A stretch of 64,000 bases of DNA from Sphingomonas sp. NFR04 (GCF_900114095.1 NZ_FORV01000002.1:62001-126000), one strand, 5' to 3'; positions 43,001 to 51,383 are shown, numbered from the stretch's first letter. Translations and numbers: made by a program. The notes: generated by a model not told the origin, from the sequence alone.

Positions 43001-43643
43001 AGCTGATCGGCTGCTCATTGAGCTCGATGCCTTCCACGCTCTCCACTTCCCCGTCGTTGAGCACGACGCGCATGTAGAGGTACTGATCGTCCCCCACATT
43101 CTTAGTGAAGCAGTCGGCCAGGTTGCCCGCCGTGCGGAACTCGCCGTAGATGACAGGGTAGGGGATGTTCTCCGTTGCGGAGTTCTTCGCGCCGTCGATG
43201 CCGTAGGATCGGCTGTCGTCGTTATCCGCCTTTTTCGGAGCCTTGGGCGCCAGTAGGAACGCGCTGGCCAGGCCGAGGCCGATCGCGATGCCGATCGATG
43301 CGATCTGGCCGATACCGGGGATGAACTGGACGGCGATCATCGCGACCTGCATCAGCACGCGCAGCACCGACTTGAACCCGTCGCCGCCCTGGGGGACGAG
43401 CACGAGACCCAACTGGTCGCCGCGTGAGAGCTTGTGGCCGAGTTTGTCGGCCGGCTGGATCTCCTCCCCATTGAGGAAGACCATCCACTCGCACTCTTCG
43501 GGCAGGCCTTCGAGATAGTCGGAAAGCGTCGCAGACTTGCGCCAGGCAAGCTCGTGCTTCTCGACGGTCTCGGGCTCGAAGGCGTTGTAGAGCACGCTGA
43601 GGTGCACGACGTTCTTCTGGCGCGGCGGCTTAACCATAGACAT
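40020..43643 (-). CDS. Tail tip hub protein, lambda J-like, 1207 aa
   Basis: The central tail-tip protein shapes the tail end and holds the fibre. An N-terminal segment has a ubiquitin-like region (FLNGEEIQPADKLGHKLSRG) followed by a glycine/alanine-rich hydrophobic stretch (IGQIASIGIAIGLGLASAFL), as in lambda I/J proteins. The middle resembles J (IPYPVIYGEFRTAGNLADCF), and fibronectin type III-like modules occur near the C-terminus. The C-terminal fibre part of J is encoded by the separate next gene. Start ATG 43643 or 43637. Confidence 0.87.
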   Translation of the reverse strand: MSMVKPPRQKNVVHLSVLYNAFEPETVEKHELAWRKSATLSDYLEGLPEECEWMVFLNGEEIQPADKLGHKLSRGDQLGLVLVPQGGDGFKSVLRVLMQVAMIAVQFIPGIGQIASIGIAIGLGLASAFLLAPKAPKKADNDDSRSYGIDGAKNSATENIPYPVIYGEFRTAGNLADCFTKNVGDDQYLYMRVVLNDGEVESVEGIELNEQPISSFTDVEYYVSKGTLNEAAHPWFDGSTVQSNKSQKIDTGWVEHYTTSAVDKIRWDVAFSQGLVNIDSKKGDYSNRSVTFQMEARQVDPVTREPLGNYQPVEWQNGSYDYIDIDRDGVQLKDILRFIAHSQTKTSEVSQSTGAVQYRKAGTDEWVTVPLNAVASPGYIFDASGDGSIAGDTDITPYVSGQYDVALPRGDYEVRAAPGAQITRLVAYPSVATFSQTVTDSRTRQIRRSFESAQLAHGFYQTRIRRTNATSTDQYKLDEVYLTDVAEITVDPVAMRGTAYLALKIKLNEQLSAIPTVTARVKGSRVQLYDIEGNPTEKAWTNNPAWCGVDILAGIERGAGVPTRRIDWPRIIEFAEYCAANNITFNGVFDTNSNLSDALRAVWRIGHAAPIPFGTKISVAVDKPREPVASFTQANILKGSLELSYMSMADRSNEYEITYYDRNDRNKQKTIRYVDPKAVTFNEISRVAQVSFPGIDNVTQATKELWRAIYQNRLLIRTLTFDTAMDSINVLLGDVALIQHDMMAWANSGRLFAGSTTRKLVLDQNVQIEAGARYSTIVHFDAIHTGQNAIYSIVGQKLLVTGDSVEATKAKRLIMDGQDYEIVQLRDGNPYHTITLAVKPPLMFPGTQVNLWATDVVLQYDVTTSGPAETNVVELVADLPQAPAEGANFIFGKIEQVRKPYTLTGISGSGIEKRRLTFVEYHEGVYGPAEVEIPIPVTVVTDRQVPHVSMLLFDYERLVAANRKTITARVHWNPINIRNYAGADVYVSINGSAFRSAGSAVNSNELMVAVNEGDVPEFKVVAYNTRGDRAPFASAPSVKGTVAVLYAALDGPRNVAVTPTNFAVVGVAEMAWDEPADMTGVQAYEARYRRATAQTWTSLGEHVERSLTISGLDTGNYVAQVRSTSDSSLSEWVEKKFSIAVSPYAPTDPTKGNNRDGSAIMAPITSAGDVEHVINSDGSADISFEWEWKGKDASIDGFEVAWSAETA

Positions 43644-44013
43644 AGGCTCCCAGCGGCTTGATGAGGGGGTCGCTGAGCCGGTCGGTAGTCACGCCAGTCG
43701 CGCCGGTGGTGTGGAGGTAGCGATCGCGCGCGATCGTGTAGCCGACATGGGCACCGAGCCCCTCGACGCGTAGCGTGACGAGCGAGTTGACGGTACCGAG
43801 CGGCACGCGCCTCCAGCGTCCCTTTTCGCGATCGATCAGGCTCTCGACCTCCTCGAGACTGCCGGGCGACACGAAGTCGGGGAGCTCGACGCCGTTACGA
43901 CGGAACATCTCCTTGGCCAGGCCGTAGCAATCGAAAGTGCCCGGCCCGCGTGCGCCGCGCTCGAAGGGGAGCCCGAGGAGGTCGAAATAGTGGGGAACGA
44001 CTTCAGCGATCAT
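43630..44013 (-). CDS. NlpC/P60-type tail tip peptidase, lambda K-like, 127 aa
   Basis: FDCYGLAKEMFRRNGVELPD contains the catalytic cysteine of NlpC/P60 enzymes, and GAHVGYTIARDRYLHTTGATG holds the histidine. In lambda-like phages this domain sits in gpK at the tail tip and cuts peptidoglycan during DNA entry. ATG 44013 (MIAEVVPHYFDLLGLPF) is 6 bases behind a -10 box, with no Shine-Dalgarno, and is predicted leaderless. Confidence 0.85.
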   Translation of the reverse strand: MIAEVVPHYFDLLGLPFERGARGPGTFDCYGLAKEMFRRNGVELPDFVSPGSLEEVESLIDREKGRWRRVPLGTVNSLVTLRVEGLGAHVGYTIARDRYLHTTGATGVTTDRLSDPLIKPLGAYVYG

Positions 44014-44019
44014 TCCCAG

Positions 44020-44050
44020 ATTGTAGCATATGTGTGTTCCAGTCACCACA
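44020..44050 (-). promoter_or_regulatory. Leaderless promoter of the NlpC/P60 gene with palindrome
   Basis: The palindrome (44031-44050) reads TGTGGTGACTGGAACACACA on the minus strand. The extended -10 TGCTACAAT (TACAAT at 44020-44025) ends 6 bases before the ATG at 44013, so transcription would begin at or next to the A of ATG. Confidence 0.75.
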
Positions 44051-44692
44051 TTACAAGTTCATGCGAACCAGGCCTGTGAGCGCCCGAAAGTTGAGCAGGT
44101 TGCCCTTGACCGCGCACCCCCTAGGCCCGTCGCGGGTATAGTCGCAAACTGTCTCGGCGCCGGTGTATCCGCAGCCGTAGCCCCGGAAGCGCCATGCGCA
44201 GCTCGTCTTCGACTGCCGATGCTTGGGAAAGGCGATGTTGAGAAGGTTCTCGGCGCCGAGGGTGAAGCTGACCGCGTAATCCTTCACGCTGGAGGTGACG
44301 ATCTGGAACCTCTCCTCGAACTCGACAGGGCGATCCAGCCGCGCTGTGTTGAGCACGATCATGACCGCCTCGGAGAAGATGCCGCCGGCCATCTCTTCCA
44401 TGCGACGCTGAATGAAGCCGGTCTGATCCTGCGCCTCGATGGAGACCGAGGGAGCCTCATTCTGTTTCTGGTCGACATTGAGGCTGAAATTGCCCGCCAG
44501 GAACACGCGCGGCTTTCCGTCGCCATCCACCCCGAACACGATGTTCTCAGGGTTGCGGGCGATGCGGATGGTGTCGACCGTCTGCCGCGTGTTCGGATTG
44601 ACGATGTTGACCTCGAGGAGAATGACCCAGGCCGTGTCAGACGAAACCTTGTTCTTGTCGATCACGCTCGCGACGGAAAGCTGGCGGCCCAA
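44051..44692 (-). CDS. Minor tail protein, lambda L-like, 213 aa
   Basis: The C-terminal region CAWRFRGYGCGYTGAETVC, followed by one more cysteine, matches the four-cysteine (iron-sulfur in lambda gpL) pattern of minor tail protein L. The N-terminal domain is beta-rich. It assembles the tail tip. The start is TTG 44692, with GAGG 7 bases upstream inside the end of the preceding gene; no ATG fits better. Confidence 0.83.
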   Translation of the reverse strand: MGRQLSVASVIDKNKVSSDTAWVILLEVNIVNPNTRQTVDTIRIARNPENIVFGVDGDGKPRVFLAGNFSLNVDQKQNEAPSVSIEAQDQTGFIQRRMEEMAGGIFSEAVMIVLNTARLDRPVEFEERFQIVTSSVKDYAVSFTLGAENLLNIAFPKHRQSKTSCAWRFRGYGCGYTGAETVCDYTRDGPRGCAVKGNLLNFRALTGLVRMNL

Positions 44693-44694
44693 AA

Positions 44695-45054
44695 CTATAC
44701 CTCAGTCATCTTGATGGTGATGTCCCACATGCGATTGCGGCCGACACCCACATACTTCGTCTTCACCTCGTCGAACCGAACCTGGTGAAAGGTTCCATGC
44801 AGATAGTCGAAGTAGGTGAACGGAAGGCTTCGTGTGTGTGCGGCTTCGAACGCCATTATGGTCTGATAATCGGCGTGAGGCAATGCGATAAATCCGGTCG
44901 TGAACGTGATCCGCCGCGCGCGGGTGAACCGCGGACGACGGAACTCGTAACCGCCTTCGGTGTCGCTCTTGACGGTGTTATCCTCCAGGACACGATCGAA
45001 GAGCGACGGGCTCTCGCCGCGCGAAAGGACCGGTTGGGTAGGGAACTGCGCCAT
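44695..45054 (-). CDS. Minor tail protein, lambda M-like (DUF2460/DUF1833-like), 119 aa
   Basis: A short beta-rich protein (FRRPRFTRARRITFTTGFIA; LPFTYFDYLHGTFHQVRF) encoded between tape measure and L-like protein, exactly the place of lambda gpM. ATG 45054 shares two bases with the preceding stop codon (TAATG). It belongs to the tail tip complex. Confidence 0.75.
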   Translation of the reverse strand: MAQFPTQPVLSRGESPSLFDRVLEDNTVKSDTEGGYEFRRPRFTRARRITFTTGFIALPHADYQTIMAFEAAHTRSLPFTYFDYLHGTFHQVRFDEVKTKYVGVGRNRMWDITIKMTEV

Positions 45055-48000
45055 TACTGCCTCACTGCCGCGACCGCGTTGCGCAGCCGCCCATCTTTGC
45101 CCATGGCCTCCAGGACCACATCGACGATCATGTCCCGGCCGTTGAACCGGGTGTCACCCTGTTCAGCGTCGACTTCATGGCCGCTGTTGTTGATGACGTT
45201 GACCTCGACCTTCGCCGGGTGGCCGCCGCCGTAGCCCGTCTTGCCGAGGAGCCGCTGCTGCTCGCGGGTCAGCACCACCTCGTCGTCCAGGCCGATCATC
45301 GGAACCTCACCCGACTTCAGCTGACGGCCGCCGATCCAGCCGCCGCCGTGATACTTCTTGGCGTTGGCGAACACGTCAGCAGGGACGTGTGCGCTTGCCG
45401 ACGCGGCGCCGATGACGCCGCCAGTGTGTGCGGTGCCCACCAGAACGCTGCCGATGCCACCCAGAACGCCCTTCAGGGGGCCGCCGAGCGGGATGCCGTT
45501 GCCGATGCCCGGACCCATATCGAACGTGGGCTGGTCGCCAGGCATGATGTTGCTCCCGCCCGAACCGTAGCCGATCTGTGCGCCCGAGTTGACCTTGCCG
45601 GTCGTAGAGAAGCCGCCGCCGAGCTGCCCCTTCAGGAACGTGCCCATCGACACCTTCTCGCCGGCAGCATTGTTCGCCATGCCGATTGCCGACAGGATCG
45701 AGTATGCGATCATCGCCTGGAGGATCACCTGCAGGATCTTCTTCAGGATGTCGCCAACCAGGTCGCCGAAGTTGGTGTTCGCCTCCGTCATGCCCTGGAC
45801 GATTGAACCGAGCGCCTGGGCCATGGACTGCTGGATGCCCTGGCCGAGGCTCGCCCACTGGCGCGCCTGCTGGATGAGCGCACCTTCGGCCGCGCGCTCG
45901 TTGCGCGCTTCAGCTGCGGCCTTCCACGACAGAAAAGCCTGCTCGGCGCGCTGCTTCTCCGCCGCGCTCATTTGGGCGTTGTTGCGCACCGCCTCAAGCA
46001 GGACCTGCTGACGCGTCATCTCACGGCTGAAGTTCGCCTCGCGCTGCTGGTCCTCGTTCATGAGGCTGATGCGAATCTCTTCGGCGGTATCCTCCCAGCC
46101 CTTGACGGTGTGCGCGGCATCAGCGCGCTCGATTGCCGCCACGATCTCGTCGATCTTCTGCTTGGCGTTCTCGAGTTCTTGGCCCGAGAGCCCGATCAGC
46201 TTGTCAGCGAAACGCGAGCGGATCTGCGCCAGCCGTTGGTCGGCCTCCATCGTCCCGCGGTTGAACGAGGTCCAGAACTCGTTGCCCTCGGTGGTAGCCT
46301 GCGCGAGATCGCCAGCGAGGCCGTCCATGACCTTCTTCACGTCCTGTTGCTTGGCCGTATCGTCGATCGCCGAGGCCATGTCGCGCAGCTGCTGGATCTG
46401 CTGCGGGGTGAGGCCGAGATGGTCTGGGCTCGCTGCCAGCTGCGCATTGAACTTTGCAAGCTCGCCCTTGCCGTCCGTGAGACGGTCGTTGAGCTGCGCC
46501 AGGCGGCCGGCCATGGAAACGATGCGGCTTTCGAAGGCGTCCTCCTGGGCATTCGCCTTGCGCGCATGAGCGAGCGCGTCCGTCGCCGTGGCAGCGCGGC
46601 GGATGCGGCTGATCTGCTCTTCGGTGGCACCGGCGTACTTGCCGCCGGCCAGCTCTGCGTTGAACTTGGCCAGGGCCGGACCGCTGCCGTTCATGCGCGC
46701 GGCCGCGGCCGCAGCTGCACCGTCAGCGGAAACAGCGGCGCGCTCCCACTTCGAAAGACCCTTGGCGCCGTTGCCGGCCAACTGACCCAAGGCCTGGGCG
46801 CCCTGAGCGACCTTCGCCTGGCCCTCTTGGACCAGCTCACGAGCCTTGTTGACGGTCGCGATCAGCGGGTCCAGCTCCCACTGCGCCTTACCCGACGAGC
46901 GCGCTCGCGCCAGGTCGGTTCGGGCCTTGGCCAGCGTCTGCTGGTCCATCGCGAGCTTCGCTCGGTCAAACGCGGCGGTTCGCGCCTGCATCTTGGCGAG
47001 GGCGCCCTTGTCGCCCTTTTCCAGATCGGCCTGCAGCTTGTCCATGTCTTGGCCGTACTGCTCGCCCATGCGATTCAGGACGTTGGTGCGGTTCGAGATC
47101 AGGCCGTCCCACCGCTTGTTGGACTCGTCCATCGCCAGCTGCGGCTGCGACTGCTTGATCTGACCCGCAAGCTTCGCGTCTTCAGCCTGAAGCTCAGCGC
47201 GGCGCTTGGCGCGCGCGTCGTTCCCGCGCACGTTGAGGCCCGTATCCCACCAGTGCTCGCCCTTCTCGACGGAGATCCCGAGGAGGGGGTTCTGGGCCTC
47301 GTTCTCCTTCATCTCGCGCGCGATGCGCTCACGCCGGGCAACCAGGGTCTGCATGTCGGATAGATTGCCCAAACCCTGGCGCAGTCGCTCAGCGGCGGCA
47401 GCGGCACGATCTGCCTGCGTCTCAAAGACGCCGGCCGCCTGGGCGGCCTGATAGAGGGCGACGCCAATCATCACCGCCGGGTGGAGGGCGAGAGTCATGG
47501 CGCCCTGCAGCGCGCGGGTAGCACCGCTGGCGAGCGTGGCTGCCGTGGCCATGGCACGCTTGCCGAGGGTGTTTGCGGTCTCGGCAAGCGTCAGGCGCTC
47601 GGTTGCAGCCGTCTCGGCAGCCATGGCTGCGGCCAGCTGAAGCTCCAGCTGGATCTGCTTTTCCTTCTGCACGAGAATGGCGAAGCCGCTGCGCTGGGCA
47701 GTCTGCGATGCAGCATTGGTGCCCGCGGTAGCGAAGCCCTCGCGCTCGATAGCCGCGGCCAGCTCGGCTTCGACCGCGACCAGGCGCTGCTTGAGCGAGA
47801 TCTCCTGCGCCGTCTGGGCGCGACGCTGGGACGCTTGGGTCGCCACCTCAGCCTCAACCTGCATCAGCGCCTGCTCAGCGAGCGTGCGCGCCCTCACCGC
47901 CTGGGTAAGCTCCGCCTCGACGACTGCCTGCTGGCGAACGAGCGTGCCCAGTTGGCGCGAGCGGTCAGCTCGAGTGAGGGAGCTGTTGTTCGCAACCGCG

Positions 48001-49634
48001 TCCGCCTGTGCGCGCGCAACATTGACGCGCTCGATCGCCGCGATCTCTTCCGCGGCGGCGAGCTGCGCTTGCGCGCGGGCCTGCTGGATCGCCGGGTTAT
48101 TGCCGATGTTCTTCAAGGCTGCGGCGTTGGCCTTCTCCGTAGCAGCGTCCAGCTGCACCTGAAGCGCGGTAACGCGGTTCCGTGCATCGCTGACGGCCTT
48201 GGCTGCCGAAGAAGCGGCGGCACGGTCTGCAGCCGTAGCCACCGCCTGATTTGCGGCCTTCAGCTCGGACAGTGCGGCGATCTCGGCGCGGATCTTCCCG
48301 ATCTGACGTTCACGCTCCGCGGTGGTGGTGCGGATCGCGTTGATCATCGTTCGTTCTTGCTCGGCGACCGCGCGGTTGCGAGCCACCTCCATCCCCATGC
48401 GGTTGCGCTCCAGGACCCACAGGTTCTGGGTGGTGACGTTGCCGCGGAGCACCTGACCATAGGCGGCGGCCTCGGTGCGGGCTGCGGCAATGGAAACACT
48501 GAGGGCGCGGAGGGACGCGACGGCTTCCTGTGCGCCGGTCAAGATCCAGGCACCAAAGCGCTTCGCGGTCAGCGCGGCGATACCGATCGCGATGGCCTTG
48601 ATGCCGGCGCCGATCTCATTGCGGAACTCTACGGCGACCCGGATCGCGCCCGCGATCGAGGAGGCGATCGAATTGACGGCGCCGCCGAGACCTGCAGCGA
48701 GCTGACGCCCCTCGGACCCTTTGAGCAGGTCGTTCAGATCCTTCAGGCCCTTGACGCTGGTCGCAAACAGGCCGCCCTTTTCGTCCAGCCCGGTGAAAGC
48801 CGTCGAAAGGGACATGATGTTGGTGCGGAGCTCGGCCAGCTGGCCGGTCATCGTCGCCGCGAGCTTGCCGCCAGCGCCCGTATAGACGCGCTGCATTTCC
48901 GCGAACATCAGCGCCAGAGCGGGGCCGGCGCGCACGGTGCCGGTCGCAACCTCCTTGGACAGCTGTGCGACCGTCTTGCCCATCGAGCGAGCCATCAGGC
49001 TCATAGCGTTCGGGACGGCCTCACCCAGCTGCTGCCGGAGCTCTTCCATCGACACGACACCCTTGCCCGCCATCTGTTGGATGGCGATCGAGGCGCGGTG
49101 CATGGTATCGGAGGTGCCGCCGAACGAAGCCACCGCGTCAGCGAGAGCCTGGAGCGAGCCGTCCCGCGGATCGAGCTTCGCTGAGCGGAACTTCACGAAC
49201 GCGTCGGTCAGATCGTCGACCGCGAAGCCGGTCTTTCGGGCCATGTCGAACAGCTCGGAGAGGTTCTCCTTGGCCTCGGTGGCCTTCCCCAGCGCCGTCG
49301 TCTGGTTCGACAGGCCCTTCATCAGCACGGTCAGGCGTTCGACTTTGGCCGACTGCTGCAGCAATGCGCCGACCCAGCCCACGGCGAGGTCGCGCACATT
49401 GAGGAGCGCGAGGCGCATGTTGCCGAGGATCAGAACGTAGTCGCGCAGCTTCTGCAGCGGCGTCGACATCGCGCTGCCCGCGCGGTCAAAGGTGTCGGTG
49501 AATTTGCGGACGGAGGATGACGACTTGTCGACGTTGCCGCCGAAGGTGCGCATCTGCGCGCCGGCCTGAGCCAGGCGACCTGAATACCGACCGGTATCAA
49601 GATCCAGAACTAGACTAAGCCGGCGCGTTGCCAC
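45054..49634 (-). CDS. Tail tape measure protein, 1526 aa
   Basis: The tape measure sets tail length and passes through the tail tube. Near residue 170-260 lies the tape-measure N-terminal domain (MAGKGVVSMEELRQQLGEAV; MARSMGKTVAQLS). Long alpha-helical repeats rich in A, Q, E and K follow, with a hydrophobic segment around MTLALHPAVMIGVALYQ. The C-terminal region holds KILQVILQAMIAYSILSAIG. The start is GTG 49634 with ribosome binding site GAGGAA. Length suggests a tail of well over 200 nm by the usual 1.5 A per residue rule. Confidence 0.93.
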   Translation of the reverse strand: MATRRLSLVLDLDTGRYSGRLAQAGAQMRTFGGNVDKSSSSVRKFTDTFDRAGSAMSTPLQKLRDYVLILGNMRLALLNVRDLAVGWVGALLQQSAKVERLTVLMKGLSNQTTALGKATEAKENLSELFDMARKTGFAVDDLTDAFVKFRSAKLDPRDGSLQALADAVASFGGTSDTMHRASIAIQQMAGKGVVSMEELRQQLGEAVPNAMSLMARSMGKTVAQLSKEVATGTVRAGPALALMFAEMQRVYTGAGGKLAATMTGQLAELRTNIMSLSTAFTGLDEKGGLFATSVKGLKDLNDLLKGSEGRQLAAGLGGAVNSIASSIAGAIRVAVEFRNEIGAGIKAIAIGIAALTAKRFGAWILTGAQEAVASLRALSVSIAAARTEAAAYGQVLRGNVTTQNLWVLERNRMGMEVARNRAVAEQERTMINAIRTTTAERERQIGKIRAEIAALSELKAANQAVATAADRAAASSAAKAVSDARNRVTALQVQLDAATEKANAAALKNIGNNPAIQQARAQAQLAAAEEIAAIERVNVARAQADAVANNSSLTRADRSRQLGTLVRQQAVVEAELTQAVRARTLAEQALMQVEAEVATQASQRRAQTAQEISLKQRLVAVEAELAAAIEREGFATAGTNAASQTAQRSGFAILVQKEKQIQLELQLAAAMAAETAATERLTLAETANTLGKRAMATAATLASGATRALQGAMTLALHPAVMIGVALYQAAQAAGVFETQADRAAAAAERLRQGLGNLSDMQTLVARRERIAREMKENEAQNPLLGISVEKGEHWWDTGLNVRGNDARAKRRAELQAEDAKLAGQIKQSQPQLAMDESNKRWDGLISNRTNVLNRMGEQYGQDMDKLQADLEKGDKGALAKMQARTAAFDRAKLAMDQQTLAKARTDLARARSSGKAQWELDPLIATVNKARELVQEGQAKVAQGAQALGQLAGNGAKGLSKWERAAVSADGAAAAAAARMNGSGPALAKFNAELAGGKYAGATEEQISRIRRAATATDALAHARKANAQEDAFESRIVSMAGRLAQLNDRLTDGKGELAKFNAQLAASPDHLGLTPQQIQQLRDMASAIDDTAKQQDVKKVMDGLAGDLAQATTEGNEFWTSFNRGTMEADQRLAQIRSRFADKLIGLSGQELENAKQKIDEIVAAIERADAAHTVKGWEDTAEEIRISLMNEDQQREANFSREMTRQQVLLEAVRNNAQMSAAEKQRAEQAFLSWKAAAEARNERAAEGALIQQARQWASLGQGIQQSMAQALGSIVQGMTEANTNFGDLVGDILKKILQVILQAMIAYSILSAIGMANNAAGEKVSMGTFLKGQLGGGFSTTGKVNSGAQIGYGSGGSNIMPGDQPTFDMGPGIGNGIPLGGPLKGVLGGIGSVLVGTAHTGGVIGAASASAHVPADVFANAKKYHGGGWIGGRQLKSGEVPMIGLDDEVVLTREQQRLLGKTGYGGGHPAKVEVNVINNSGHEVDAEQGDTRFNGRDMIVDVVLEAMGKDGRLRNAVAAVRQ

Positions 49635-49650
49635 TTCCTCATCCTCTCGT

Positions 49651-49670
49651 GTGTGTGTTGGTTAGGACTT
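49651..49670 (-). promoter_or_regulatory. Palindrome-like copy before the tape measure gene
   Basis: The minus strand reads AAGTCCTAACCAACACACAC, including the stop codon of the GT frame. It matches only the right half of the consensus well. Confidence 0.35.
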
Positions 49671-50356
49671 GCCGGAGGCAAAGCGATCCCGCAGCTCGTC
49701 GAACTTGGCCTCATCGAACTTCTTCTCGACCACCACCGGGCTATCGAGCTCCAGTCGGAGCGACTCCACCAGTGCCGTGACGGGCTCTTTGCTCTGCGCC
49801 GCGGCGGTGATCAGGAGTCGAAAGGTTCGCTGGTCGCGCTCGGCACGGATGCGATCGATCTGGCGATTGTACGACCAGAAGGTGCGAAGCGGGAGCTTCA
49901 AGACTTCCCGGTAGCTCATGCCGTATTCAGCGGAGACACGAGCTACGAAGAACGGGAAGTCGATCTGCTTTAGCTCTGCTCCGCCACCTCGTTTCCCACC
50001 GTGACGCCTTCACCGGCGTCGGGCGAGGACACTTCGTTGATCTTGGAGCTCATATCGTTGAGCCAGCCGAAGATCGTGAAGAGCGAGGGGGTGGGGAGCT
50101 CGCCGACCGGCAGCGTCGGAAAGAACTCCTGGATGCTGTCTCGGATCATCGAGACGACTTCGACCATGTCCTGGTCGCCGATCGCTTCGGCGTCGGCCAC
50201 CATCTGCTGCTGCTTCATCGCTCGCTTCTGCTGCTCGATGAAGCCGTCGACGTCGAGCACCTTCATGTAATGAGACGTGCCCTTGTGCTTCACTGCGATG
50301 TCGGAGACGTCGTGCTCGAGGTCGTCCAGGTTCAGGATTTTCGGTTCGTTGCCCAT
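49662..50356 (-). CDS. Tail assembly chaperone fusion GT by -1 frameshift, 231 aa
   Basis: Codons 1-122 are those of the G-like protein; at the heptamer 49991-49997 the ribosome can slip back one base, giving 109 more residues (RGGGAELKQIDFPFFVARVS and on) up to the stop at 49662. The extension frame is open across the junction and contains the typical basic helical T part. In lambda-like phages the G/GT ratio controls tail assembly around the tape measure encoded next. The ATG at 49919 is internal and not needed. Confidence 0.83.
49970..50356 (-). CDS. Tail assembly chaperone G-like, 128 aa
   Basis: Zero-frame product of the chaperone gene. It begins MGNEPKILNLDDLEHDVSDI and has a long helical middle with KRAMKQQQMVADAEAIGDQD and an acidic C-terminus. 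It binds the tape measure during assembly and is absent from the virion in lambda. It is encoded between the tail tube and tape measure genes, the conserved position. Confidence 0.82.
   Translation of the reverse strand: MGNEPKILNLDDLEHDVSDIAVKHKGTSHYMKVLDVDGFIEQQKRAMKQQQMVADAEAIGDQDMVEVVSMIRDSIQEFFPTLPVGELPTPSLFTIFGWLNDMSSKINEVSSPDAGEGVTVGNEVAEQS
49991..49997 (-). promoter_or_regulatory. -1 ribosomal frameshift heptamer GGGAAAC
   Basis: The minus strand reads GTG GGA AAC in the G frame; the heptamer G-GGA-AAC fits X-XXY-YYZ, allowing both tRNAs to re-pair on GGG AAA. It is placed 18 bases before the zero-frame stop, like the lambda G-T site GGGAAAG. Confidence 0.82.
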
Positions 50357-50385
50357 GGTAACTCTTGCTGCTGTGTGGAGGGTGA

Positions 50386-50408
50386 GGGGAGGGGCACTGC
50401 CCCTCCCC
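50386..50408 (-). terminator. Strong hairpin behind the tail tube gene
   Basis: A 10-bp stem GGGGAGGGGC/GCCCCTCCCC with a 3-base loop, 8 bases behind the tube stop. No U-tract follows. It probably protects the 3' end of the abundant tube mRNA or gives partial termination before the chaperone gene. Confidence 0.5.
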
Positions 50409-50415
50409 AGGCTGG

Positions 50416-50931
50416 TCAGGCGGCCGCCGGGTCGCCCATGGTGAAGAGCTCACCGGTGGTCAGATCGACGAAGCCCTCGAACTCGACGGCGAAGACCTTC
50501 TGGTCGTCGTGCTTGAAGGCGAACGAGAAATCGCCCTTCACCGAGGCCAGGCTGATCGTGACGTCCTTGCTCTTGTCGTTGGCCGCGCGGGCGAACGGGT
50601 GCAGGACGAGCTCGCCGGCCTGGGCGCGCAGCGAGGTGCCGACCGCCGACTTGATCACGAGCTTCTTGGAGGCGCCGGTGCCGATCAGGGTCGATCCGGG
50701 AACGCAGGCGGCGAGCTTGGTGAGGTCGCTCTCGGCCATCGGGAACTTCACCTTGACGGAGCGGCCCTTGATGACGTTGTCCACGACCGTGTCGCCGTAC
50801 TGATCGACGGTGATCGGCGTCACCTCGGTGCCGAACTCCACTTCGACGCCGCCCTTGGTCAGGCCGAGGTCGGTGCCCTTATAGGTGCCCGTGCAGGGAC
50901 CCATTTCCAGATTGTCGAAATCGCTTGCCAT
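50416..50931 (-). CDS. Major tail tube protein, 171 aa
   Basis: ATG 50931 has ribosome binding site GGAG (TTTGGAGCATGCA). Beta-rich sequence with CTGTYKGTDLGLTKGGVEV at the N-terminus and a regular pattern of short strands (KKLVIKSAVGTSLRAQAG; FSFAFKHDDQKVFAVEFEGF) as in siphovirus tube proteins. It is encoded before the G/GT chaperones, with its own strong promoter and a hairpin behind, as expected for the most abundant tail protein. Confidence 0.8.
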   Translation of the reverse strand: MASDFDNLEMGPCTGTYKGTDLGLTKGGVEVEFGTEVTPITVDQYGDTVVDNVIKGRSVKVKFPMAESDLTKLAACVPGSTLIGTGASKKLVIKSAVGTSLRAQAGELVLHPFARAANDKSKDVTISLASVKGDFSFAFKHDDQKVFAVEFEGFVDLTTGELFTMGDPAAA

Positions 50932-50960
50932 TGCATGCTCCAAAATGAATATCGTGAAGC

Positions 50961-50992
50961 ATCATACCATAAGTGTGTGTCACTTGCCACAC
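50961..50992 (-). promoter_or_regulatory. Tail tube promoter with palindrome
   Basis: The palindrome (50973-50992) reads GTGTGGCAAGTGACACACAC on the minus strand, the best consensus copy. It is followed by extended -10 TGGTATGAT (TATGAT at 50961-50966), identical to that of the major capsid gene. The leader is about 24 bases with a Shine-Dalgarno. Confidence 0.78.
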
Positions 50993-50999
50993 GCTTGGA

Positions 51000-51383
51000 T
51001 TATACGAGAGCGAAGCCCAATCGAAAGCGGACGCTCGTCTCGATGTCGTCGGCTTCGCCGCGCGGGTAGCTGATCGGCCTGGTCATCGGTCGACACCAGA
51101 CCACTTTGACACCGTCGCCCTCAACGCGTTCGAGCGTCAGCGCCTTGGCGACCCTCTCCGCAACGGCAAATCCCTCAAGCGGATCGGGGTTACGAACGAC
51201 CGCCTGAATCTGCGACGAGAAGAAGCCACCAAGCCCCTCATCGATTTCGTGGCCGGATAGCGGATCAATCAGCATGACGCCGCGCGGGACGTCTGCGGGC
51301 AGCGTGCCGACGAACAGGTCCACGCCAGACTGCGCGATGCCAGCTGCCTCGATGAACGTTGCGAGATAGATCAGGTGCTTCAC
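51000..51383 (-). CDS. Tail terminator-like protein, 127 aa
   Basis: GTG 51383 overlaps the preceding stop (GTGA). A small alpha/beta protein (VDLFVGTLPADVPRGVMLID; PISYPRGEADDIETSVRFRL) in the position where siphoviruses encode the tail terminator that caps the tube and joins it to the head. Assignment is by size, position and the typical PLxGFAVAERVAKAL helix. Confidence 0.65.
   Translation of the reverse strand: MKHLIYLATFIEAAGIAQSGVDLFVGTLPADVPRGVMLIDPLSGHEIDEGLGGFFSSQIQAVVRNPDPLEGFAVAERVAKALTLERVEGDGVKVVWCRPMTRPISYPRGEADDIETSVRFRLGFALV

Noticed and set aside
45422-45439. GTGTGTGCGGTGCCCAC in the tape measure gene as another palindrome copy (also 44829 and 52064)
   Set aside because: Matches only part of the motif, lies deep inside a coding region with no nearby start, and is explained by normal codons.
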